Part shown: positions 1-5,534 of the stretch, in pieces
Position numbering within the stretch: the first letter of the stretch is position 1
Layout of the letters: every line of letters begins with the position of its first letter
From: CAYGWP01 sp964353455
Lineage (GTDB): Bacteria; Planctomycetota; Phycisphaerae; FEN-1346
DNA: 7,623 bases
Assembly (NCBI GenBank): GCA_964353455.1
Contig: CAYGWP010000060.1
Span: forward strand, 1 to 7,623
Direction: 5' to 3'
Translations under genes and position numbers: made by a program
The notes under the pieces: model-generated
Told to the model about the DNA's origin: nothing
Database searches by the model: none
Seen by the model: only the letters and a program-made list of their open reading frames with translations

Positions 1-244
1 TGCGGTCCCACTTGGCGAAGTCGGGGATCTCGCACCCCAGGGCCAGGGCCATTCGGACCGCGAGTTCCACGGCCAGCCCGTTCATGACCGGCAGGACGCC
101 CGGCATTCCGAGGCAGACCGGGCAGACGTTGGAGTTCGGCCGCACGTCGTACTCCACCTTGCACCCGCAGAAAAGTTTGGTGCGGGTCGCCAGGTGCATG
201 TGCACCTCAAGGCCGATGGTCGGGATGAGTTCGGGAGCGGTCAT
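1..244 (-). CDS. gatB: Aspartyl/glutamyl-tRNA amidotransferase subunit B, N-terminal part (cut by window edge)
   Basis: GatB is the tRNA-binding and kinase-like subunit of the cytoplasmic GatCAB complex, which converts misacylated Glu-tRNA(Gln) and/or Asp-tRNA(Asn) to the correct amide form. Only the first 81 codons are present. Reading the minus strand from the ATG at 244-242 gives MTAPELIPTIGLEVHMHLAT, and the GLEVH motif (residues 11-15) is diagnostic for the family. Cys26, Cys28, Cys41 and Cys44 (in FCGC and CPVCLG) match the zinc-binding cysteine set of known GatB proteins. The start ATG overlaps the gatA stop as ATGA. A GAGGG Shine-Dalgarno lies 6 nt upstream, inside the end of gatA, so the two subunits are probably translationally coupled. 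The remaining, roughly 400 residues expected for the family lie outside the window. Confidence 0.95.
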   Translation of the reverse strand, partial: MTAPELIPTIGLEVHMHLATRTKLFCGCKVEYDVRPNSNVCPVCLGMPGVLPVMNGLAVELAVRMALALGCEIPDFAKWDR

Positions 245-1722
245 GCTCGGCCCTCGCAGACCGGCGGCGGGCGGTCGGCCCAGTCGCACTCACGTTCGTA
301 CATACGTGCGATGCGAAGGAGTTTTTCCTCCGTGAAGACGTCGGTGATGATCTGGAGGCCCACCGGCAGCCCCGCCCCCGTGAAGCCGCACGGCACGCTG
401 ATGCCCGCGATGGCCGCAAGGTTGCACGAAACGGTGTACACGTCCGAGAGGTACATCGAGAGCGGGTCGGCGGTGCGCTCGCCGATGCGGAAGGCGGGCG
501 TGGGGCTGGTGGGTCCCATGATGCAATCGACCTGCTGGAACGCCTGCTCGAAGTCCCGGCGGATGAGCCGCCGGACGCGCAGGGCCTTCTTGTAGTAGGC
601 ATCGTAGTAGCCGGAACTCAGGGCGTACGTGCCGAGCATGATCCGGCGCTTGACCTCGTCGCCGAAGCCCCCGGCGCGGCTGCGCATGTACATATCAATC
701 ATATCCGAGTGGTCGGACGAGCGGTATCCGTAGTGGACGCCGTCGTAGCGCGCCAGGTTCGAGGACGCCTCGCTCGTAGCCACGATGTAATACGTGGCGA
801 TGGCGTACTCGGTTGAGTGCGGCAGGTCGATCTCCACGAGTTTCGCGCCCAGGCGTTCATAGACGCGGAGGGCCTCGCGGACGATTCTCTCGATCTCGGC
901 GTCGAGGCCCTTTCCGAAGAACTCGCGCGGCAGGCCGATCCGCAGGGGCTTGACGGGCTGCTCGAGCGTCCCCAGATAATCCGGCACCGGCTGCGAAACG
1001 CTTGTTGAATCCCGCGCATCATGCCCCGCGGTTGCCTGGAGCAGGAGCGCTGCGTCCTTGACCGTGCGGCCGAACGGGCCTATCTGGTCGAGGCTGGATG
1101 CGAAGGCCACGAGTCCGTACCGGCTGACGCGGCCGTAGGTGGGCTTCATGCCGACGACGCCGCACAGGGCCGCAGGCTGGCGGATCGAGCCGCCCGTGTC
1201 GGACCCGAGCGCGATGGGGACCATTCGCGCCGCGACGGCTGCGGCGCTGCCGCCCGACGAGCCGCCGGGCACGCGGTCGAGGCTCCACGGGTTCCGCGTG
1301 GTTCCGTAGGCCGAGTTCTCGGTGGAGGACCCCATGGCGAACTCATCGAGATTTGTCTTTCCGACGATGACCGCCCCCTCGGCCGTCAGGCGCTGGACCA
1401 CGTGGGCGTCGTACGGGGCCTTCCAGCCCCGAAGGATTTTCGACGCGCATGTGGTGGGCTGGCCGTCGGAGGTGCACATGTTGTCCTTGACGGCGACGGG
1501 AACGCCCGCGAGGAGTCCGACGGTCTCGCCTGCGGCGAGGCGTTTGTCGATCTCGGCGGCGCGGCGGCGGGCCGCTTCAGGGCAGACGGAGAGGAACGCC
1601 TTGACCTTCGGGTCGAGGCGCGCGATGGCGTCGATGGAAGCCTCGGCGGCCTCAACGGCGGAGAACTCCCGCCGCCCGAGGGCCTCGCGCATGCGGCTGG
1701 CTGTCAGGTCGGTGATCGCCAT
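241..1722 (-). CDS. gatA: Aspartyl/glutamyl-tRNA amidotransferase subunit A
   Basis: GatA is the glutaminase subunit of GatCAB: it releases ammonia from glutamine and passes it to GatB for tRNA-dependent transamidation in the cytoplasm. The 493-residue product is of normal family length and shows the complete amidase signature. The Ser-cisSer-Lys triad is visible as Lys79 (in VAVKDN), Ser155 (in PGGSSGGSA) and the nucleophile Ser179 (in SDTGGSIRQPA), spaced 24 residues apart as in characterised amidases. The conserved KPTYGRVSRYGLVAFASSLD stretch follows. The ATG at 1722 gives the usual short N-terminus before the first helix; no strong Shine-Dalgarno is visible upstream (only AAAAGTCAAC). 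The gene ends in a 4-bp overlap with gatB. Upstream, 158 bp with REP-like hairpins separate it from gatC, so co-transcription with gatC is likely but not certain. Presence of GatCAB implies that at least one of GlnRS or AsnRS is missing or supplemented in this organism (inference). Confidence 0.98.
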   Translation of the reverse strand: MAITDLTASRMREALGRREFSAVEAAEASIDAIARLDPKVKAFLSVCPEAARRRAAEIDKRLAAGETVGLLAGVPVAVKDNMCTSDGQPTTCASKILRGWKAPYDAHVVQRLTAEGAVIVGKTNLDEFAMGSSTENSAYGTTRNPWSLDRVPGGSSGGSAAAVAARMVPIALGSDTGGSIRQPAALCGVVGMKPTYGRVSRYGLVAFASSLDQIGPFGRTVKDAALLLQATAGHDARDSTSVSQPVPDYLGTLEQPVKPLRIGLPREFFGKGLDAEIERIVREALRVYERLGAKLVEIDLPHSTEYAIATYYIVATSEASSNLARYDGVHYGYRSSDHSDMIDMYMRSRAGGFGDEVKRRIMLGTYALSSGYYDAYYKKALRVRRLIRRDFEQAFQQVDCIMGPTSPTPAFRIGERTADPLSMYLSDVYTVSCNLAAIAGISVPCGFTGAGLPVGLQIITDVFTEEKLLRIARMYERECDWADRPPPVCEGRA

Positions 1723-1770
1723 GTTGACTTTTCGAGCGTGCGAAAGACCGCGCTCAGTGTGGCGTTGTTC

Positions 1771-1870
1771 ACCCCTCTCCCCTTGTGGGAGAGGGGCAGG
1801 GGTGAGGGGTGGAGCAACGGCAAACCCCTCACCCGGCCTGCGGCCACCCTCTCCCGCAAGGGGAGAGGGT
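1771..1870. repeat. Head-to-head pair of REP-like hairpin repeats between gatC and gatA
   Basis: Two C/G-rich hairpins face each other. Hairpin 1 has a 10-bp perfect stem, CCCCTCTCCC at 1772-1781 with GGGAGAGGGG at 1787-1796, and a 5-nt loop. Hairpin 2 has a 10-bp perfect stem, ACCCTCTCCC at 1846-1855 with GGGAGAGGGT at 1861-1870, and a 5-nt loop. Between them GGGTGAGGGGT (1800-1810) and ACCCCTCACCC (1824-1834) are exact reverse complements. The whole block is therefore two inverted copies of one unit (hairpin plus GGTGAGGGG tail), the second with an extra GC-rich insert at 1835-1845. This layout resembles REP/BIME elements, which are dispersed by REP-associated transposases in other bacteria; no transposase is present here. 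It carries no convincing reading frame. It may attenuate transcription into gatA or stabilise the upstream mRNA, but it has no U-tract. Confidence 0.85.
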
Positions 1871-1880
1871 TAACGGCATA

Positions 1881-2183
1881 CTACGCGCCGGCCTCTTCTT
1901 CGAGGACGCGGGGAACGCGGAAGAAGCCGTCGGCGGATTCCGGAGCGCCGGCGAGGGCCTGCTCGGGCGTGAGGCCCGCGCGCGGCTCGTCGCTGCGAAG
2001 AACGTTGTGGATCGGCAGCGCGTGGGCCAGCGGCTCGACGCCGGCGGTGTCCAGTTCGCGCAACTTGTCAACATAGCCGAGGATGGAGGAGAGTTGCGAG
2101 GCGAGGCGGTCCACTTCCTGCTCGCCGAGGCGGATGCGGCTCAAGGTGCCGACCTTCAGCACTTCGTCCCTGGAGAGTGCCAT
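1881..2183 (-). CDS. gatC: Aspartyl/glutamyl-tRNA amidotransferase subunit C
   Basis: GatC is the small subunit that wraps around GatA and stabilises the GatA-GatB interface. The product is 100 residues, normal for the family (about 95-100). The N-terminal part SRDEVLKVGTLSRIRLGEQE matches the helical pattern (V..LA.L.L.) of GatC, followed by a helix ending in ILGYVDKLRELDTAGVEPLAH, where the L..LDT.GVEP motif is typical. The C-terminus has the expected FRVPRVLEE. The ATG at 2183 was chosen because GAGGAA lies just upstream with AGGA spaced 5 nt from it; an in-frame ATG 60 nt further out (2243) would add 20 unrelated residues and run through the hairpin repeat at 2209-2236. It lies 107 bp downstream of rpmB on the same strand and 158 bp upstream of gatA. 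Confidence 0.95.
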   Translation of the reverse strand: MALSRDEVLKVGTLSRIRLGEQEVDRLASQLSSILGYVDKLRELDTAGVEPLAHALPIHNVLRSDEPRAGLTPEQALAGAPESADGFFRVPRVLEEEAGA

Positions 2184-2208
2184 GAAGTTCCTCGCAAAGG
2201 GCTGAAAC

Positions 2209-2236
2209 GCGCGGCGGGTCGGGAGACCCGCCGCGC
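2209..2236. repeat. Perfect 12-bp hairpin repeat, copy 1 (rpmB-gatC spacer)
   Basis: GCGCGGCGGGTC (2209-2220) pairs perfectly with GACCCGCCGCGC (2225-2236) around a GGGA loop, a GNRA-type tetraloop if read on the plus strand. The same structure recurs at 5264-5291 with a compensatory change, and one arm recurs at 5307-5318, so it belongs to a dispersed family. It sits 25 nt upstream of the gatC start, on the opposite orientation relative to its gene from copy 2. It could limit readthrough from rpmB into gatC or simply be a tolerated REP-like insertion. No U-tract follows on either side, so I do not call it a terminator. Confidence 0.85.
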
Positions 2237-2263
2237 ACATCACTCAGTTATGCGGCCCGCCGC

Positions 2264-2284
2264 GCAAGTCCCTCGACGACTTGC
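2264..2284. other. Short inverted repeat 3' of rpmB
   Basis: GCAAGTC (2264-2270) is the reverse complement of GACTTGC (2278-2284), giving a 7-bp stem with a 7-nt loop that begins 6 bp downstream of the rpmB stop. A flanking TGCGG (2251-2255) and CCGCA (2284-2288) could form a competing outer stem. It may mark the rpmB mRNA 3' end, but there is no run of T on the minus strand after it, so a classical intrinsic terminator is not supported. Confidence 0.3.
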
Positions 2285-2290
2285 CGCACC

Positions 2291-2551
2291 TTACTGAGCG
2301 GGTTGCGGGATGATGCGCTTGGTGCGCTTCGTGACGCGGCCGGACCGAAGACACTGTGCGCAGACGCGCATCCGCATGCGCGTTCCGTTAGGCAGTTCAA
2401 CGCGCAGATGCTGAAGGTTCGCGCCGAACCGGCGACGGGTGATGCCCGTGATCTTTCGTCCGACGCCGCCCAGGTACTTCGCCTTGCCGCGGCGTTTGAT
2501 GCTGTTGCCGAAGGCGGATGTCCTGCCGCAGACTTCACATTTAGCCGGCAC
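2291..2551 (-). CDS. rpmB: Large-subunit ribosomal protein bL28
   Basis: bL28 is a small basic protein of the 50S ribosomal subunit. The 86-residue product begins MPAKCEVCGRTSAFGNSIK, the standard L28 N-terminus (cf. ..C..CGK....GN..SH), and is rich in Arg and Lys. Cys5, Cys8, Cys64 and Cys67 form two CxxC pairs, making this the zinc-ribbon (C+) form of the protein. The start codon is GTG (2551-2549), not ATG; GGGAGG placed 6 nt upstream is the strongest Shine-Dalgarno in the window and fixes this start. A sigma70-like promoter lies about 43 bp further upstream. The gene is the first of the minus-strand cluster and is divergent from the glycosidase gene. Whether its transcript continues into gatC across the hairpin at 2209-2236 is open. 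Confidence 0.96.
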   Translation of the reverse strand: MPAKCEVCGRTSAFGNSIKRRGKAKYLGGVGRKITGITRRRFGANLQHLRVELPNGTRMRMRVCAQCLRSGRVTKRTKRIIPQPAQ

Positions 2552-2593
2552 TGTTATCCTCCCTGCGAAAAGCCCGGAACACGCAAGGGAAGT

Positions 2594-2621
2594 ACTATAT
2601 CGCCGAAACGGCCGGATTCAA
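2594..2621 (-). promoter_or_regulatory. Sigma70-like promoter of rpmB
   Basis: On the minus strand TTGAAT (2621-2616) is followed after 16 bp by TATAGT (2599-2594), five of six matches to the -10 consensus and TTGA of the -35. The start of transcription would be near 2587, leaving a leader of about 36 nt that includes the GGGAGG ribosome-binding site. A 12-bp palindrome lies immediately upstream of the -35 (2627-2638). Position, spacing and strand all agree with expression of rpmB; the call rests on sequence match only. Confidence 0.6.
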
Positions 2622-2626
2622 GCCTT

Positions 2627-2638
2627 TTCCCGCGGGAA
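2627..2638. promoter_or_regulatory. 12-bp perfect palindrome abutting the rpmB -35 box
   Basis: TTCCCGCGGGAA is its own reverse complement and ends 6 bp from the -35 hexamer of the rpmB promoter. A dimeric regulator could bind such a site. It may equally be chance in GC-rich DNA, and no second copy was seen in the window. Confidence 0.3.
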
Positions 2639-2659
2639 TTGCAGTGCGTCACTTTCGGC

Positions 2660-2748
2660 GGGTGGCACAGCCACGCTTTGCCTCTGCGTGGCCGTGGATA
2701 CTCCCGCCGCGATGGCCACGGCCACGCAACAGCGTGGCCGTGCCACCC
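2660..2748. repeat. Nested inverted repeat made of four alternating 11-bp words
   Basis: The outer arms GGGTGGCACAGCCACGCT (2660-2677) and AGCGTGGCCGTGCCACCC (2731-2748) pair over 18 bp with a single mismatch at 2669. The inner arms TGCGTGGCCGTGG (2685-2697) and CCACGGCCACGCA (2716-2728) pair perfectly over 13 bp. The loop is 18 nt, and the left and right internal bulges are 7 and 2 nt. The word GCGTGGCCGTG occurs twice on the plus strand (2686-2696, 2732-2742), with its reverse complement at 2717-2727 and a one-base variant at 2666-2676. The element lies between the divergent rpmB and glycosidase genes and contains no gene. It looks like a small dispersed, MITE- or REP-like element; a tandem set of regulator sites is the alternative. 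Confidence 0.85.
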
Positions 2749-2787
2749 TCCAGAGTGGCGCGTTACCGGCATTTCCGGATGATGCCC

Positions 2788-2815
2788 TGGACACGCGGCC
2801 GCCAATCCGTACGAT
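2788..2815 (+). promoter_or_regulatory. Candidate promoter of the glycosidase gene
   Basis: TGGACA (2788-2793, five of six to TTGACA) precedes TACGAT (2810-2815) by 16 bp. Transcription would start near 2822, about 38 nt before the ATG at 2860. An 8-bp inverted repeat, CGGCCGCC (2796-2803) and GGCGGCCG (2830-2837), brackets the -10 region and the likely start site and could be an operator. The same TACGAT -10 flanked by a GC-rich inverted repeat appears in front of hppA. The -10 is only 4/6, so the call is moderate. Confidence 0.4.
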
Positions 2816-2859
2816 AGTGCGCCGCGTGAGGCGGCCGAGATTCGGGGAAGGAGACGGTC

Positions 2860-5259
2860 ATGCGGATGATGCCGGCGATTGCGGCTGTGGCTGGAGTGGC
2901 GGCGGTCATTGCGTGGGCCCAGGCGGCGTGGGCGGCTGAGACGCCGCTCCGGAGGCTCACGCCGGTGCCGTTCACGGATGTGCGGATCACCGATGCGTTC
3001 TGGGCGCCGCGGCTGGAGACCAACCGCACGAAGACCATCCCGTACTGTTTCCGCCAGTGCGAGCAGACCGGCCGCATCAGCAACTTCGCCAAGGCCGCCG
3101 GGCAGATGGAGGGGAAGTTCGAGGGCATCTATTTCAATGATTCCGACGTGTACAAGGTCCTTGAGGCGGCCGCATACGCCCTCGCCTGCCGGCCCGACCC
3201 GGAACTTGAGAAGTACGTTGACCGGCTCATCGCTACCATGGCCGCCGCCCAGCAGAAGGACGGGTACCTCTACACCTTCTACACAGTCAACAAGGAGATG
3301 AATAAGCGTTGGACGAACGAGCGGACGATGCACGAGACGTACTGCGGCGGGCACTTCATCGAGGCGGCCGTGGCCCACTTCCGGGCGACCGGCAAGCGCA
3401 CGGCGCTCGACGTGGCGATCAAACTGGCCGACCACATCGACTCCGTCTTCGGCCCCGGCCGCCTACGGGATGTGCCGGGACACGAGGAGATCGAACTTGC
3501 GCTCGTGAAACTCTACGATGTCACCGGCCAGGAGCGGTACCTGAAACTGGCCCAGTTCCTCATCGACGAGCGCGGCAACGCGGCCGGGCACAAACTTTAC
3601 GGCGATTATTCCCAGGACCACAAGCCCGTCCGCGAGCAGACCGAGCCGATCGGCCACTCGGTGCGGGCGATGTACCTTTACTGCGGCATGGCCGACGTGG
3701 CGGCGCTGACGGGCGATGCCGGATACCTGCGGGCGCTCGATGCCATCTGGCGGAACATGATGACGCGGAAGATCTACCTGACGGGCGGGGTGGGCGCGCG
3801 GCACGGCGGCGAGGCATTCGGCGCGGAGTATGAACTTCCCAACGAATCTGCATATTGCGAAACGTGCGCGGCAATCGGCAACGCATTCTGGAACCATCGG
3901 ATGAACCTGCTCGCGGCCGACGGCAAGTACGCCGACGTCCTGGAGCAGGTGCTCTACAACGGGGCGCTCGCGGGCGTATCGCTCGACGGCGAGAAGTTCT
4001 TCTACGTGAACCCGCTCGGCTCGCACGGCAGCCATCACAGGCAGGGATGGTTCGGCTGCGCGTGCTGCCCGCCGAACGTCGCGCGGTTCATCGCCCAGGC
4101 GCCGGGGTACGTCTATGCCCAGGACGCCGACGGCATCTACGTGAATTTATATGTCGCCGGGACCGCCAAGGTGAAAACGAAGGCCGGCGAGGTCACGCTA
4201 ATGCAGGAGACGCGGTACCCGTGGGACGGAAAGGTGAAGATCGCCGTCGATCCGGCGCAGCCGATGCGGTTCACCCTTGCGATCCGGACGCCCGGCTGGG
4301 TGGAGCCGCAGTCCAACAGCGACAGCCTTTACCGCTCCTCCGCCATCAAGGATGCCGGCCGCATGAACATTCAGGTCCACGGCGGCGGGAAGACCGACTG
4401 CGTCGGCGGCGGCGGATACCAGCGGATCACCCGCCAGTGGGCGAAGGGCGATACGGTCGAGTTCGAGTTGCCGATGCCGGTCCGCCGCGTGTACGCCCAT
4501 CCGTCGGTCCAGGCGGATGCGGGGCGGGTGGCGCTCCAGCGCGGCCCGGTGGTCTATTGCTTCGAGGCGGCCGACAATGGGAAGAACATCGGCAGCATGT
4601 ACCTGCCGCCGGATGCGGCGCTCTCGGCCGAGCACCGGCCGGACCTCCTGGGCGGCGTGACGGTCATCCGCGGCCGGGCATCGGTCCGTGCCGCCGACGG
4701 ACCGCCGCAGACTGCCGACGTCACCGCCATCCCATACTATGCGTGGGACCATCGCGAGGCGGGGCCTATGGCCGTCTGGATCGCCGAAAAGGCGGACGTC
4801 GCGCGGCCGGTCCCGAAGCCGACCATCGCATCCACGAGCAAGGCGAGCGCATCGCACTGCCACGGTGCCGACGCGCTCCCCGCCATGAACGACCAGATGG
4901 ACCCGGCCAACTCCGCCGATCACGGCATCCCGCGGATGACCTGGTGGGACCATCGCGGCACGAAGGAGTGGGTGCAGTACGACTTTGCCGCGCCCGCGAA
5001 GGTCGGCGGCGTTGAGGTCTATTGGTTCGACGACACCGGCGCCGGCCAGTGCCGCGTGCCGCAGTCTTGGCGGCTGCTCGCGAAGACCGGCGGCAAGTGG
5101 GAGCCGGTCGCCGGGTCATCCGAGTTCGGCGTGGCGAAGGACCGATTCAACCGCGTGCCCTTCACGCCCGTGACGGCCGAGTCTCTGCGGATCGAGGTGG
5201 AACTCCAGCCAAAGGTCTCCGGCGGAATCCTCGAGTGGCGGGTCATTCCCGCGCCGTGA
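2860..5259 (+). CDS. Secreted GH127-type (DUF1680) glycosidase, probable beta-L-arabinofuranosidase, with C-terminal discoidin-like domain
   Basis: The family removes terminal beta-L-arabinofuranose, using a zinc-bound cysteine as nucleophile. The 799-residue product starts with a signal peptide (hydrophobic 5-24, cleavage likely after AQAAWA at 26), so it is exported. The N-terminal domain opens VRITDAFWAPRLETN (41-55), typical of DUF1680, and continues as an alpha/alpha barrel with MHETYCGGHFIEAAVA (157-172). Catalytic residues align with the Bifidobacterium enzyme HypBA1: acid/base Glu318 (GGEAFG), zinc ligands Glu334 and Cys336 (ETC), nucleophile Cys402 and ligand Cys403 (CCPPN). Beta-sandwich regions follow to about 645. 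Residues about 655-797 (WWDHRGTKEWVQYDF, VEVYWFDDTG, VPQSWRLL) look like an F5/8 type C domain that may bind glycans. Start: AAGGAG 6 nt before ATG; in-frame ATGs at 2866 and 2869 are less well placed. The substrate cannot be fixed from sequence, as GH146 and other DUF1680 relatives share these motifs. A BNR/sialidase-like remnant downstream suggests a former glycan-degradation locus. Confidence 0.92.
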   Translation: MRMMPAIAAVAGVAAVIAWAQAAWAAETPLRRLTPVPFTDVRITDAFWAPRLETNRTKTIPYCFRQCEQTGRISNFAKAAGQMEGKFEGIYFNDSDVYKVLEAAAYALACRPDPELEKYVDRLIATMAAAQQKDGYLYTFYTVNKEMNKRWTNERTMHETYCGGHFIEAAVAHFRATGKRTALDVAIKLADHIDSVFGPGRLRDVPGHEEIELALVKLYDVTGQERYLKLAQFLIDERGNAAGHKLYGDYSQDHKPVREQTEPIGHSVRAMYLYCGMADVAALTGDAGYLRALDAIWRNMMTRKIYLTGGVGARHGGEAFGAEYELPNESAYCETCAAIGNAFWNHRMNLLAADGKYADVLEQVLYNGALAGVSLDGEKFFYVNPLGSHGSHHRQGWFGCACCPPNVARFIAQAPGYVYAQDADGIYVNLYVAGTAKVKTKAGEVTLMQETRYPWDGKVKIAVDPAQPMRFTLAIRTPGWVEPQSNSDSLYRSSAIKDAGRMNIQVHGGGKTDCVGGGGYQRITRQWAKGDTVEFELPMPVRRVYAHPSVQADAGRVALQRGPVVYCFEAADNGKNIGSMYLPPDAALSAEHRPDLLGGVTVIRGRASVRAADGPPQTADVTAIPYYAWDHREAGPMAVWIAEKADVARPVPKPTIASTSKASASHCHGADALPAMNDQMDPANSADHGIPRMTWWDHRGTKEWVQYDFAAPAKVGGVEVYWFDDTGAGQCRVPQSWRLLAKTGGKWEPVAGSSEFGVAKDRFNRVPFTPVTAESLRIEVELQPKVSGGILEWRVIPAP

Positions 5260-5263
5260 CATT

Positions 5264-5291
5264 GCGCGGCGGTTCGGGAGAACCGCCGCGC
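5264..5291. repeat. Perfect 12-bp hairpin repeat, copy 2 (3' of the glycosidase gene)
   Basis: GCGCGGCGGTTC (5264-5275) pairs perfectly with GAACCGCCGCGC (5280-5291) around a GGGA loop. It begins 4 bp after the glycosidase stop codon. Compared with copy 1 at 2209-2236, stem position 10 is T instead of G and its partner is A instead of C, so pairing is kept. It could protect the mRNA 3' end or block readthrough, but no U-tract follows. Confidence 0.85.
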
Positions 5292-5306
5292 GACTGTGGT
5301 GAGATT

Positions 5307-5320
5307 GCGCGGCGGGTCTC
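5307..5320 (-). repeat. One-armed copy of the hairpin repeat
   Basis: GCGCGGCGGGTC (5307-5318) is identical to the left arm of copy 1, and with the next bases (TC) it matches the reverse complement of copy 1 over 14 nt. The second arm is absent; the following bases TCGCCACGG diverge. It shares a 12-bp direct repeat ATTGCGCGGCGG with copy 2 (5261-5272 and 5304-5315, 43 bp apart). It lies at or close to the left edge of the protein-gene remnant. Confidence 0.6.
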
Positions 5321-5345
5321 TCGCCACGGCGGGTACGCCGCATCG

Positions 5346-5489
5346 CACGATGTCTTCGGCCCCGACATCGTCGCCGTCAGCCGCACGGCATGGGACGGCT
5401 CGCACAACTTCCACGATGCCAATTACCTCACGTTCCACCGCGTCCCGAACTTCCGCGACCGCAAGGGCGACGCCCCGCCGCTGGAGTAG
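5346..5489 (+). pseudogene. C-terminal remnant of a BNR/sialidase-like secreted protein
   Basis: In the frame ending with TAG at 5487-5489 the translation reads HDVFGPDIVAVSRTAWDG, then SHNFHDANYLTFHRVPNFR and a short polar tail. I recognise the pattern DIVAVSRTAWDG..N.HDANYLTFHR.. .FR as the usual C-terminal end of BNR-repeat/sialidase-like proteins of environmental bacteria; this is from memory and not a database match. About 48 codons remain. There is no ATG, GTG or TTG start in frame near the recognisable part, the frame differs from that of the glycosidase gene, and the upstream in-frame sequence is hairpin repeat and the overlapped 3' end of that gene. It is therefore best read as the 3' end of a gene lost by deletion. 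The exact left boundary is uncertain, possibly as early as 5319. Confidence 0.6.
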
Positions 5490-5505
5490 CGGGCGGGGAA
5501 AAACC

Positions 5506-5534
5506 TTGACTCCATCGGCGGCGCGCAATACGAT
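5506..5534 (+). promoter_or_regulatory. Sigma70-like promoter of hppA with inverted repeat over the -10
   Basis: TTGACT (5506-5511) and TACGAT (5529-5534) are separated by the optimal 17 bp. The start of transcription would be near 5541, giving a leader of about 78 nt before the ATG at 5619. GGCGGCG (5517-5523) and CGCCGCC (5536-5542) form a 7-bp inverted repeat that spans the -10 box and is placed to act as an operator or to form a hairpin at the very 5' end of the RNA. The rest of the leader (5543-5606) holds only a small 5-bp palindrome, GCGAT-T-ATCGC at 5554-5564, and no recognised riboswitch. Confidence 0.6.

Noticed and set aside
1021..2076. 351-codon open frame on the plus strand across gatA and gatC
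   Set aside because: It is the complement of well-recognised gatA and gatC codons and reads through the REP block; the product is low-complexity Arg/Gly/Ala without family motifs. Long shadow frames are expected at this GC content.
2209..2236. Rho-independent terminator for rpmB
   Set aside because: The stem is strong, but no T-run follows on the minus strand and the same hairpin recurs elsewhere in another orientation relative to its gene.
2184..2243. Longer gatC starting at 2243
   Set aside because: The extra 20 residues have no match to the GatC N-terminus, are encoded by the hairpin repeat, and lack a ribosome-binding site as good as that before 2183.
2660..2748. CRISPR-like array
   Set aside because: The repeated words alternate in orientation, are only 11 bp, and are spaced unevenly; there are no uniform spacers and no cas genes.
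2554..3435. 293-codon open frame on the minus strand across the intergenic repeat and the start of the glycosidase gene
   Set aside because: It overlaps the glycosidase coding region antisense, runs through the nested inverted repeat and the rpmB promoter, and shows no recognisable domain.
5260..5489. Frameshifted extension of the glycosidase into the downstream reading frame
   Set aside because: The glycosidase already has a complete C-terminal domain ending LEWRV close to its stop, and the downstream peptide resembles the end of a different family.
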